From Thalassiosira profunda (Eukaryota; Bacillariophyta; Thalassiosirophyceae; Thalassiosirales; Thalassiosiraceae), in assembly GCA_036939355.1 (NCBI GenBank), contig JALLAP010001008.1, positions 1 to 13,862 on the forward strand: a stretch of 13,862 nt of DNA, in the 5' to 3' direction. The position numbers were made by a program, and so were the translations under genes. This document shows positions 1 through 8,200 of the stretch, piece after piece. The notes beneath the pieces were generated by a model that worked only from the letters and a program-made list of their open reading frames with translations, searched no databases and was not told the origin of the DNA. The number at the start of each line of letters is the position of its first letter. Positions within the stretch are counted from its first letter, which is position 1.

Positions 1-151
1 GAGGGGGAAGAAAAAGAGGGCTGCCCTTTGCCCCCCTGAAATCAAGGATCTTCTTCAACGGGTCAGATTTTCCACCTCCTCCGCATCACATGAAGTGCTT
101 GCGCACAGCTGCGCTCCTCCTCTGTTGCTGTTGAAGAGGCTACTTCAAACG

Positions 152-1435
152 ATGGAAGAGGAATCGGTCGAATACAATGACGGCGTGGTCCAGCCATGGC
201 ACCGGAATGCCAGCCGGATCCGGGTGGCGCCGGGGGTGACGGTGATTCCAGAAAGTGCCTTTTCCCGGTGCACCAATTTGCGGGTTGTTGATTTGAGCAA
301 CGTCACCATCCTCTCAATTCAATCATTCGTTGGTTGCCTCTCGCTGGAGCGCGTAGTTTGGACTACCGCATCTGAGGTTGAGATAAGCGAATGGGCATTT
401 GCCGCCTGTCATAGTTTGCAGGAGATTGATCTTAGCAATGCGACAAAGATTGGAAAGGCGGCATTCCTTCGTTGCGATGCACTGACAAGCGTGACCGTCC
501 CATCATCAGTTGATGCAATCGAGCGTTGCGCATTCTACTGCTGTATTAGTTTGGCGGAAGTGAAGCTTTGTGAGGGGATACAACGCATTGGATCATTTGC
601 ATTCTGCAGGTGCGTATCCTTGGCCCGGATCAGTATACCAGCATCTGTTGCCAAGGTTGAAGGGGGGGCGTTTCAACTCTGCACCAATTTGGTAGAAGTG
701 GTTTTGTGTGAGGGACTACAGCGCATCGGAGGAGGTGCATTCGAATATTGTACGTCGCTGCTCCGCATCAGCATCCCCTCGTCTGTATTGAAAATTGGAG
801 AGTACGCATTTGCTGGCTGCAATCAGTTGAGGAACGTGGAGCTTCAGGAGGGGCTCCAGATGATCAAGAAAGGGGCGTTCAGTGAATGCCACTCGTTGGA
901 GCGTATCGCAATCCCCTCCTCTGCCATGTTGATTGGTGGCTACGCGTTTCAGCATTGCACCAGCCTGTCAGAAGTAACCCTGCGCGAGGGAGTTCATTGC
1001 ATCGATCCTGATGCATTTGATCGCTGTACTGCCCTGGAACATATCAACATTCCTCCCGTTGCACTGGTGATTGACTTTTGGGTTTCCAGCTGCCAGTTTA
1101 TGAGAACAACAATGCCTGTCCCACGGGACAGGGAGGTGGTCATCTCCAAATGGTTACAGTACAGGAACACAAGCCAGCTTGCGCTGGCAGAGGCAAAGGT
1201 AAACGAAATCCTTGCCCGTCCTCAGCAGACGGAGGGCCAGAAAATCACATTAATCCGAGAGCGGTTCGCCTACTACGATCGTTTGGATGTGACGACGATG
1301 CTCGAGCTGGCTATATGGAGGGTAAACATTGTTGGCAATGAGCAGGATGCAAATACCAGGCAGGCCCGCCGTAGAAGCTTTGGCAGCGACATGAATATCA
1401 TCATTCCCCGCGTCTTGGAGTATTTGGAGGGATAG
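152..1435 (+). CDS. BspA-type leucine-rich repeat protein (LRR_5-like)
   Basis: A 427-residue protein made mostly of about twelve repeats of roughly 23 residues, from about residue 29 to 305. Each has the pattern I-x-x-x-A-F-x-x-C-x-x-L-x-x-[IV]-x-[IL]-P/x-S, for example IGEYAFAGCNQLRNVEL. This is the LRR_5/BspA type, a solenoid thought to mediate protein binding. Later repeats alternate between endings like IPSS and LCEG, so the working unit may be a pair of about 46 residues. A helical C-terminal tail follows (about 325-427), closing in a segment like NTRQARRRSFGSD..IIIPRVLEYL, which I recall from diatom LRR proteins. No signal peptide or membrane segment is visible. The frame is open upstream to 95, but only through a GTG codon; 152 is the first in-frame ATG. 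GC is lower than in the genes to the right. No specific function can be given. Confidence 0.85.
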   Translation: MEEESVEYNDGVVQPWHRNASRIRVAPGVTVIPESAFSRCTNLRVVDLSNVTILSIQSFVGCLSLERVVWTTASEVEISEWAFAACHSLQEIDLSNATKIGKAAFLRCDALTSVTVPSSVDAIERCAFYCCISLAEVKLCEGIQRIGSFAFCRCVSLARISIPASVAKVEGGAFQLCTNLVEVVLCEGLQRIGGGAFEYCTSLLRISIPSSVLKIGEYAFAGCNQLRNVELQEGLQMIKKGAFSECHSLERIAIPSSAMLIGGYAFQHCTSLSEVTLREGVHCIDPDAFDRCTALEHINIPPVALVIDFWVSSCQFMRTTMPVPRDREVVISKWLQYRNTSQLALAEAKVNEILARPQQTEGQKITLIRERFAYYDRLDVTTMLELAIWRVNIVGNEQDANTRQARRRSFGSDMNIIIPRVLEYLEG

Positions 1436-1687
1436 AGAGCCCTGGGACCTTTGTGTGGTATTGCGCAAGGTCAGAGCTATAAAATGTGAGGGGAATCGAG
1501 AGTGAATCTGCGGTCTAGAAAGAAGGGTAGGGAGGTCCATGCGAATACTAAAAGGCGTGAGCCTAGCCTCGCGCTTATGTGCTGGCAACCGGCCCTCCTC
1601 TCTACCAAACGCTCAAGGCCTGCGCACCCAGCAGCGGTGGACTGACTCGTGGAACGGAGAACCCGCATTGCGTCCCGTCCCCAAACG
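1436..1687. other. Convergent intergenic region
   Basis: This 252-base gap lies between the stop of the LRR gene (+) and the stop of the unknown gene on the minus strand, so it should hold both 3' ends. A TATAAAAT string occurs at about 1479, but between two converging stops it is unlikely to be a promoter. No RNA gene or repeat was seen. Confidence 0.5.
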
Positions 1688-3067
1688 TCAGGCGCCGGTC
1701 TTGCAAACCGCGGAAGCCGCCGCCCCCGCGTCCTCGTCGTCGCTGCTCTCCGTATCTCCAGGTGGCGGCGTCGGCCACCTCGACCCCTCCGGGGGTTCGC
1801 CGACGCCCCACCGCTCGTACAGCGTTCTCTCTTGGTGGCGTAAGCCTTCGACTGTTTCTGGCACGCGCATGCTGTACATCAGCATGCGATGGGTGTCCCT
1901 CCATTCCCGCCCGCACGCGTCCATCTGCTCTTGAACATGTGGGGGGAGGGGCGCCGTGATCCAGCGGTCGTACCGGATCTTCACGGCAGTGTATAGCCTG
2001 TCACGCATGGCCTGCGACATGAGGGGATCTTCGTCGTACAGGCGAAGGAGATGGAATGAACGCTCGTCCATCGTTTCCACGGACCTGACTCGCCCCAAGT
2101 GCTCCTCGAATGCCAAGCTCAGCTGTTGATGGAACACCTCCACCGAGATGCCCCCGTTGTGCTTTACTCCGGCCGGAAGGCCGTACCTCTGTCGCTCTCC
2201 CGCGAGGTACCCCACGCGCAGGAGCGAGAGGAAGTTCTCTTTCGTAACGCCGTCCAAACGACGGTCCTTCTCGTACGTCTCCAGGTGGTTCGTCCACTGA
2301 TTCCGGGTGATGTTCTCTTGCAGGGCAAGCCACTCCTTGTGCCCCTCCCACACTCGAGCGAGGTATCCCGCCACCGATGCGGAGTCGCCCTTTCCGACCG
2401 CCCATTCGATATTCCCATCTCTCCCGAGGGGCCAATCGCCTCCGAGGTCGAACGACGACGGGACCTCATAAGAGTAGTGACGCACAGGGGGGGTGGTTTC
2501 CACTGTCACTACCGTCACTTTTGTGTTCGTCTTGTCAGGGGGAGAGGGCTCTCCGCCATCCACCCGCCGCCCCGCAGCCGGCGCGCCTTCCTTGGACCCC
2601 GGCCTTGGGGATGGCGCCCCCGATACTTCGCTAGTCCTTCCTCTCGCTGTTTTTCGGGCGGTCGAATCGTACTCTGCAAGCGCTCTGTCAAACGCCTCAC
2701 TTGCCTCCTCCACCGACGTGTCGACGTCAATGACCCGCAAGTCAGTGTACGCGGTGGGGTCCGCAAAGGACGACCCGTGGTGTGCGCCTTTGCCCGCCTT
2801 CACCCTCGCACCGTGCCTTATTTCCCTCACAACTCGCAGCTCCCTTTCGAACGACGCCCGGTCGGCCGTGGAAAACACCGCCCCGCAGCAGCCCCCCATG
2901 TAAAAGACATCGGGACAATAGACCTGCCACGCATCCCCGGTCGGCACACGGTTGAGGAGCGATTGCAGCTTCGTGCGCTGCAACCTTGGCGAGAAGGGAT
3001 CCCCAAAGGTCACGAGGATGTGCAGGCTGTCTCCGTCGAGGTTGGAGGGGGGCCATTCGGTCAGCAT
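1688..3067 (-). CDS. Hypothetical protein, unrecognised
   Basis: A 459-residue protein that I cannot assign. Three parts are visible. Residues 1-136 look folded, mixed alpha/beta, with a Cys pair in FYMGGCCGAVF. Residues about 137-183 are a low-complexity R/G/P/S/E linker. Residues about 195-425 are rich in Trp, Tyr and charged helices, for example YLARVWEGHKEWLALQEN. The tail is acidic (DTESSDDEDA). No membrane segment, signal peptide or known catalytic motif was found. The start is the ATG complementary to 3065-3067; the frame continues upstream to 3166 but only to a GTG, so those 33 codons are probably leader unless an upstream exon exists. It is supported as a gene by its length, by Trp/Tyr-containing helices and by standing between two diatom-type genes, but in GC-rich DNA an open frame alone is weaker evidence. 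It may be a lineage-specific orphan. Confidence 0.6.
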   Translation of the reverse strand: MLTEWPPSNLDGDSLHILVTFGDPFSPRLQRTKLQSLLNRVPTGDAWQVYCPDVFYMGGCCGAVFSTADRASFERELRVVREIRHGARVKAGKGAHHGSSFADPTAYTDLRVIDVDTSVEEASEAFDRALAEYDSTARKTARGRTSEVSGAPSPRPGSKEGAPAAGRRVDGGEPSPPDKTNTKVTVVTVETTPPVRHYSYEVPSSFDLGGDWPLGRDGNIEWAVGKGDSASVAGYLARVWEGHKEWLALQENITRNQWTNHLETYEKDRRLDGVTKENFLSLLRVGYLAGERQRYGLPAGVKHNGGISVEVFHQQLSLAFEEHLGRVRSVETMDERSFHLLRLYDEDPLMSQAMRDRLYTAVKIRYDRWITAPLPPHVQEQMDACGREWRDTHRMLMYSMRVPETVEGLRHQERTLYERWGVGEPPEGSRWPTPPPGDTESSDDEDAGAAASAVCKTGA

Positions 3068-3449
3068 CGTAGAATAACTCGCAGGGCAGCCAGCTCGTTG
3101 CCGCCGCCCACTGAATGAAGGGACTGCGAAAGCTATTAACTGCTCTGACCGCAACGGCAATGACACGGGGGATTGGTTCGTTTTGCACCGCGCGCGTTAC
3201 CCTCCTGCACTCCATAGCCTCTTTGTCCGAGTGAGAGTCCCGCGAGAAAACTGCGTCGCGTTCAAATTTTCAAAAGTCTACAAACTCACGACCCAACAAG
3301 AACCGGTCGAGGGGTTGCATCTCTAGACTTAGACTACTACTATTACCATTCTCCTGAGTTATAAACAATATGTTTCTTCGTCTACCCCTCAGCCCTCACT
3401 CGACCCCAAAAGCAACACAAACGAGCCGAACTCTCGAAGGAAAGCCCAA
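3068..3449. other. Intergenic region between two minus-strand genes
   Basis: This is the 5' flank of the unknown gene and the 3' flank of the F-box/SPRY-like gene. Positions 3068-3166 continue the frame of the unknown gene without an ATG. Positions about 3240-3370 are distinctly AT-richer than the flanking coding DNA, as expected for a promoter or 3' UTR. A TTATAA word lies at about 3359-3364, too far from the 3067 start to be a convincing TATA box without a long leader. No repeat or RNA gene was seen. Confidence 0.4.
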
Positions 3450-4427
3450 TCAGCCCGTGGGGGGGGCATCCGGGAAGGAAGTCCCGCGGATGATGCGCAC
3501 GCTGGGCCTCGTCCATCCCGGCTTGGTGCACAGGTATGCGCACCAGGAAAACTCCCCTCTCAGCCCCCTCTTCATGGTTCCTAGCCTCTTCCCGTTCTTG
3601 AAGACCGTCAGCGTTCCCTTCCTCAAACTGAGACGCAGGCACACGACGTCGCCGCTGCCCGCCCGTTCTGTTCTGGGGAACAGGGTGTATTCGTTGATGG
3701 CGTGGCCGTCGCTCCAGGTACCCCTGCCCATGTCGCAGTTGAATGTACACATTTTTACTGTGCCCACGGCCTTGCCATCGATGTCCCTGAACAAGTGTCC
3801 GTACACCGGACGGGGCGACTTTTCCGCCACATGCATCCCGGGCACTACTCCGACACCGACCACGCCGTCCCCCGTTATCTCGAACGACGCATAGTGAACT
3901 CCGCCCCTCATCACGTGGGCGCTGACCGCCGCGTGGCAGTTTGCTCCCACCAAAGTGGCGCGCACCTCCGAGCGTCCCTCATTGGTGGGCGCGACATCCC
4001 CGTACAGCAAATCAAACGACAAGGGCTCCCGCAATTTTAAGAATTCGTTGTACCGCTGGATCCAGTTGTGTTCTCTCACCAATGGGAGCTGATCCCGCTC
4101 GTCGTCCGTCGCTGCGGCTCCCATCGCCAGCCTGGCGGCCTCTTCGACAATGGACCACGTCACGAACGGGGACACATACTGGTTGAACTGTGCGTCCCAC
4201 CGCGGCTCCTCCGGGCTCCTCAGGCCTAGCCCCCGGCAGACCATGGCGGAATGCACCATTTCCTCCGGGGTGAGGAAGGACAGGACGTGGAACTGCGCCT
4301 CCTCAGGTAGGATCGCGTGGAATGGGCGCGGATGCCCCGGCCCCTCCCCGGGTACTGTCACTTCCCGACGTACAGGGGGCGACGGCGGTCGCGCCAGAAT
4401 CGGGTGCAGGATTCCGAACCAAGTCAT
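3450..4427 (-). CDS. F-box and SPRY-like domain protein
   Basis: A 325-residue protein. Residues about 37-82 fit an F-box: FHAILPEEAQFHVLSFLTPE, then MVHSAMVCRGL and a Trp-containing end. An F-box normally docks onto SKP1 in an SCF ubiquitin ligase. Residues about 165-315 look like the SPRY/B30.2-related fold common in Thalassiosira proteins: HYASFEITGDGVVGVGVV, a W-containing loop (GRGTWSDG), then the strongest part GTLTVFKNGKRLGTMKRGL with FSWCAYL and SVRIIRG after it. A substrate-binding role for this half is inferred from the family. No signal peptide or membrane segment is seen. The start is the first ATG of the frame, at 4427; the Pro-rich first 35 residues may be non-essential or the true start may lie further in. 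A run of eight Cs on the coding strand falls near the 3' end. Confidence 0.75.
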   Translation of the reverse strand: MTWFGILHPILARPPSPPVRREVTVPGEGPGHPRPFHAILPEEAQFHVLSFLTPEEMVHSAMVCRGLGLRSPEEPRWDAQFNQYVSPFVTWSIVEEAARLAMGAAATDDERDQLPLVREHNWIQRYNEFLKLREPLSFDLLYGDVAPTNEGRSEVRATLVGANCHAAVSAHVMRGGVHYASFEITGDGVVGVGVVPGMHVAEKSPRPVYGHLFRDIDGKAVGTVKMCTFNCDMGRGTWSDGHAINEYTLFPRTERAGSGDVVCLRLSLRKGTLTVFKNGKRLGTMKRGLRGEFSWCAYLCTKPGWTRPSVRIIRGTSFPDAPPTG

Positions 4428-4663
4428 CGTCGGCGTCGCGCACCCCCGCCCCCCGCGCTGCCGCCCGGAGGATGCACGGCCCTATCTCTCTTCGAACTGG
4501 GCCAGCCCGGGGCCCCGGCCTCCACCCCTCGGCATACGAATCACCCGACTTCCCAACCGCCCGCCCGCCCCCGTCCACCCCTTTCGCTAGCCGCCGATGG
4601 GCGCGGATTTCAAACCTTAAGGGTATGTACCGCGAAAGGTTCTCCGAAGCGGGTCGGGCGCCC

Positions 4664-4691
4664 GCCAGATGGCGCCAGATTTTCGCCAGAT
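4664..4691 (+). repeat. Three GCCAGAT words spaced about one helical turn apart
   Basis: GCCAGAT occurs at 4664-4670, 4674-4680 and 4685-4691, giving starts 10 and 11 bases apart. An 8-base palindrome, TGGCGCCA, covers 4670-4677. Spacing near one helical turn puts the words on the same DNA face, as in some clustered protein-binding sites. No known factor is assigned. Confidence 0.5.
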
Positions 4692-4802
4692 GGCCGGGAG
4701 GGGGCACTCCAATGACATCGCAGGCAGGGACGGCAACCACCTGTTTCTGCTTTCCCTTTCCCGGTCGCACGCACACGGCCGTCGCATTGGCAAAAGTCTT
4801 CA

Positions 4803-4818
4803 GGTCGCATGTGCGACC
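4803..4818. repeat. Short inverted repeat GGTCGCA-TG-TGCGACC
   Basis: Two perfect 7-base arms flank a 2-base centre. Another GGTCGCA occurs some 40 bases upstream, at about 4763. It could be an operator-like or recombinase-binding site for the neighbouring gene, but no second copy marks an element boundary, so this is speculative. Confidence 0.35.
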
Positions 4819-5031
4819 CAAGCGCAAGAGAGAGTTTCAATTCGAGAGATGAATATCACGGGGGCTCGTTTGAAATCTTGGCTTTCCGGCTCATTCCGTC
4901 CGGGCCGACCCGCCATGACGGCCGCCTTGGGCGGCGGAGTGCGGCAATGACAGCCGGCCGCCTCAGCCTTTCTCCCTGGCTTCCCGCGCAAGGAAGTCTT
5001 GCTCCGGCCTTTGTCATTGGCGCCCGCCCCG

Positions 5032-5060
5032 CCCCCAAGCGTCCCGGGCAGTCTTGGGGG
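5032..5060. repeat. Inverted repeat, possible hairpin
   Basis: CCCCCAAG at 5032-5039 pairs with CTTGGGGG at 5053-5060 across a 13-base loop that contains CCCGGG. It lies about 230 bases upstream of the recombinase-helicase start. It could fold in the 5' leader if transcription starts upstream; GC-rich sequence makes chance pairing likely. Confidence 0.3.
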
Positions 5061-5288
5061 ACGGCGCATTTTCGCCCGCATGGAGAAGATACTTTCATTG
5101 TTCGAACGCCCACTACACCTTACTGCACTACACTTTTGGCGCCCGGTTGAATTGCCGGCGCCTCCGGCGCAGCCCCACCCTCCCATAAATTCAATTCGAC
5201 CGACACCCGTTGACCTTGGCCACGCTTTCGGCTCATCTAACAACGCGGTCCGCGCCCAGCCCACTCCACGGAGACATCCCCAGCCATC

Positions 5289-8200
5289 ATGGTCGCCCCC
5301 ACTCCCCCCGCGTCCAACGCACTCTCGGCGGCGTTCTCGGACGACAGGGAAGGGATTTGGTTCACCCACCGTAAGTGGCGCTGCACATGCGACAAGTGGT
5401 TTGGGCTCGCATACGATCCCATCCGCAAGCATCTCCATCGCTCGTGTTGCTCTCTGGGGGAACGCTGTGCCAAGCTCGACGGCTTGACGGACCTCTGCAC
5501 GACTCTCCAAGCCCGGGCCCGGAGCATGCCCCTGTCCTCGTTTCTTCCCGACGATCCAGAGTCGTGGGTGACGGCTCCGGGCCAGCATTGCACCGGCTGC
5601 GACAAGACCTTCCTCCACAACGCGGCGGATGCCCCCAAGAACCAATGCGACGCCTGCCCCACGACGGTGACGCTGAGGGACGTGGAATTGGTCCAGCTCC
5701 CCTGCGGGGACTACCGCCCCCGCCCGCACTACCACCCTCCCACTGTCCTCCCGTCCCCGTCGTCCTTTCGTCCGGAGGAGGAATGCCTGCCTCAAGCCGC
5801 CATCGTTGACCAGGCCACGATCAAAGCGCGAATCGAGGGCTTGGTCCACGAATCCGATGATCCTTGCGTCTGGGCCAAGATCTTCCGCATTGGCGTGCAC
5901 CACGAAACCAACGAGGATCTCCTCTCCAAGGTCCTCGCGACAAAGGCAGCCACGAAGACCCCCGGCCCAGAGCTTGCCGAGCTGTTCCGGTGCGCCGAAT
6001 ACCTGTACGACCATCTCCCGGCATCGGTCCACCTCGTGGGTGGGGGTGTCAGGGCGGCCCTCCAGATCTACAAGTGGGAAGGCCAGGGGCAGTCCGACGA
6101 CGGTGACGTCCAGGCGTTCACCGAGCGCCAGACCTCCACCTCTGCGAAGCAATGCATCAAGCAACTGATGGCCTATGTGCACCTGTACCACCCCGACCGC
6201 CTGCGCGGTGCCCTGGATTGGATGCAGCGCCCGGACTACACGGTAGAGGAGGCGCACAGGAGAGGCCTCGCCGCCAGCCTGCTCTACGACCTCGTCATGG
6301 AAGACGCACCGACTGGCATGGCCACCATCCTCGTCGAATTCTCCCTCGTCCACCTTGGCAGGGCTTCCGGCGAAAACGACCTGTCATTGGTGGAGTGCGG
6401 GACAGCCGGGCGGCTCCTGTCCTGCCTTCAATACGCCCTTCGCGCGGGGGTCCTCCAGAAGATCGTTCTCCGAACCAGTCTCCCTGGGGCGTCCCCTTCC
6501 GATGGGACGGACATCGCCAAAGCCTCTCAGGAAACCATCATCATGAACCACCTCGGACCCGCCATCGCCAAGCTTCGAGGGATGAAGAACACCAAGCCCG
6601 CCGCTCGGAGGATCAATGTCGACGCCGATGGGAACATAACCATCGATCTTATCACCCTCTCCCGCACCGCCTCCTCCAACTTCATCCCTGCCATGCTGGA
6701 CACTTTTGCGGCGGTTTGCGAGAAGGTCTTCGACGGTAAGTGACCCAGCCGCGCCCCCGGCCGTACGCGCTGCACCCCCACACTCACCACTCGCTGCAAA
6801 TGCCACGGGCCCTCGCTGCCGGACCCCTTTACTAGGCGACGACTGGAAACAGGTTACGGACCCTTCCAACAGGATCGTGTACACGAACTGGCCCAAAGCG
6901 GAAGGGCACGTCCTCCTTCGCTGCGGAGGGAAACAGCACCTCGAAGCACTCCGTCTTTCGGACAAGGCCAAGGAACTGGCCGACCACTTCACCGTCCTTG
7001 GCATGCTTGCCTTCCTCACGCTGGGATGCGGGGCCGGCCGGTTCACCGAGGTGGACCGCTTGGAAACCTACCAAGTCGTGTGGCGCAACGGAGACTTGTT
7101 CTTCACCCTCGTCACCCGGAAGAAAGGCGCCTTGTGCGTCCGTGCGGGCAAGCCCCGTCTGCTCCTGCTCCCCCGCGACATTGCCAGGCACATTGTCCTC
7201 CTCAGGGCCGCATGCAAACTGCTCGGGCGACAAACCTCCGGGAGGAGGCTCTTCCCTGACTCGCCCGACCTGAGCCACGCCTTCAGCCAAGCCTTCAAGG
7301 AGCTCATGCACCTCGACACCTCGGCGACCATTGGAAAACTCTTCGTCCGCCACTGGACCACCACGAACCTCAACATGCTCTTTCCGTCAGGCATGGAGAC
7401 GTTTGGCACGGTCGTGTCTGGGAGGGAGGTATCGGAGAAGAGCGGTCACACAGAGAGGACGGCCAACAGCCATTACAGCTGCGTCTTGGACCAACGATTG
7501 CATCTCCTTGCCCATGAGTATCACAAGAGCCTGGGGTACAACCCCCAGCCGTCGGTACGCCCCCGCCTTCTCTGTTGCCCACCTCACCCCTCCCCCCAGC
7601 ACTGCACTCATGTCGCCCCTCACTTCCCTCGTCTGCATGCGGCACAGGATCCGAACCCCCCTCCCGGACGCGGTGCCCACGATGCCCCCGACGAAGGCGC
7701 GCCAATGACGGTTCTCAGGGCCATGTTTGGTTCTGACGCTACATTTCAGACCCCTCAGCAAGAGCAGGCGTTCGAGATCCTTCTGCAGCACAGAGACGCA
7801 CACGCGGCCGTGCTCCTTGGCCCAGGCGGGGGCAAGACGGCAGCAGCATTGGCGCCCTTGGTCTTTGATTACGTATCGGGGGAAGACCCATCCACGCTGA
7901 TCTTCGTTGTGCCTCACGCACCCCTTGTGGGGCACCAGGTGGCGTCCATCCAGAATCTCCTGCGGGGGGTCCAATCCCTGCCCAACGATGAGGACGGCAA
8001 TGCCCAGGACCACTTCTGGGTCGTCGGCTACACAGGATCAGACATCGCCAAGGGGCGCATCCCAGACGAGTGGAAGTACCACGAAGACATGCCCCACGTC
8101 GCCGTACTGACCGTTGATGCCCTTGCTCACCTCATCAAGTACCACGCTCCTGTTGTCGATGCCATGCGTGCGGGCGGAAGCCTGGGGTCCGTTGTCATTG

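Larger units (their letters stand above)
4428..5288. promoter_or_regulatory. Divergent intergenic region, GC-rich, likely holding two promoters
   Basis: This 861-base stretch lies between the divergent starts of the F-box/SPRY-like gene (-) and the recombinase-helicase gene (+). No gene in it is convincing; the long frame on the minus strand is antisense to the next gene. It holds three phased GCCAGAT words (4664-4691), a short inverted repeat (4803-4818) and a possible hairpin (5032-5060). The word ATTTTCGCC occurs at 4679-4687 and 5068-5076 and loosely recalls E2F/DP sites, although neither matches the full TTTSSCGC consensus. A CATAAAT string at about 5184 lies roughly 100 bases before the ATG at 5289. 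Promoter function is inferred from position only. Confidence 0.45.

Noticed and set aside
95..151. N-terminal extension of the LRR gene
   Set aside because: It begins with GTG, not a usual eukaryotic start; the first in-frame ATG is at 152.
1866..1888. 9-base inverted repeat (CGCATGCTG / CAGCATGCG) with a 5-base loop
   Set aside because: It lies inside the unknown gene and encodes an R-M-L-M-Y-S-M-R stretch; a chance result of the codons is the simplest reading.
2099..3118. 339-codon open frame on the plus strand
   Set aside because: It is antisense to the unknown minus-strand gene, and its translation is dominated by Arg, Pro and His without domain features.
3068..3166. N-terminal extension of the unknown gene
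   Set aside because: The frame is open, but the upstream start would be GTG; the first ATG is at 3067.
4836..5199. TTCAATTCGA at 4836-4845 and 5190-5199 as possible element direct repeats
   Set aside because: One shared 10-mer in an 860-base region is close to chance expectation, and both copies lie on the same side of the gene.
4800..6353. 517-codon open frame on the minus strand
   Set aside because: It runs antisense to exon 1 of the recombinase-helicase gene in GC-rich DNA, shows no domain, and is rich in Arg/Gly/Pro, as shadow frames are.
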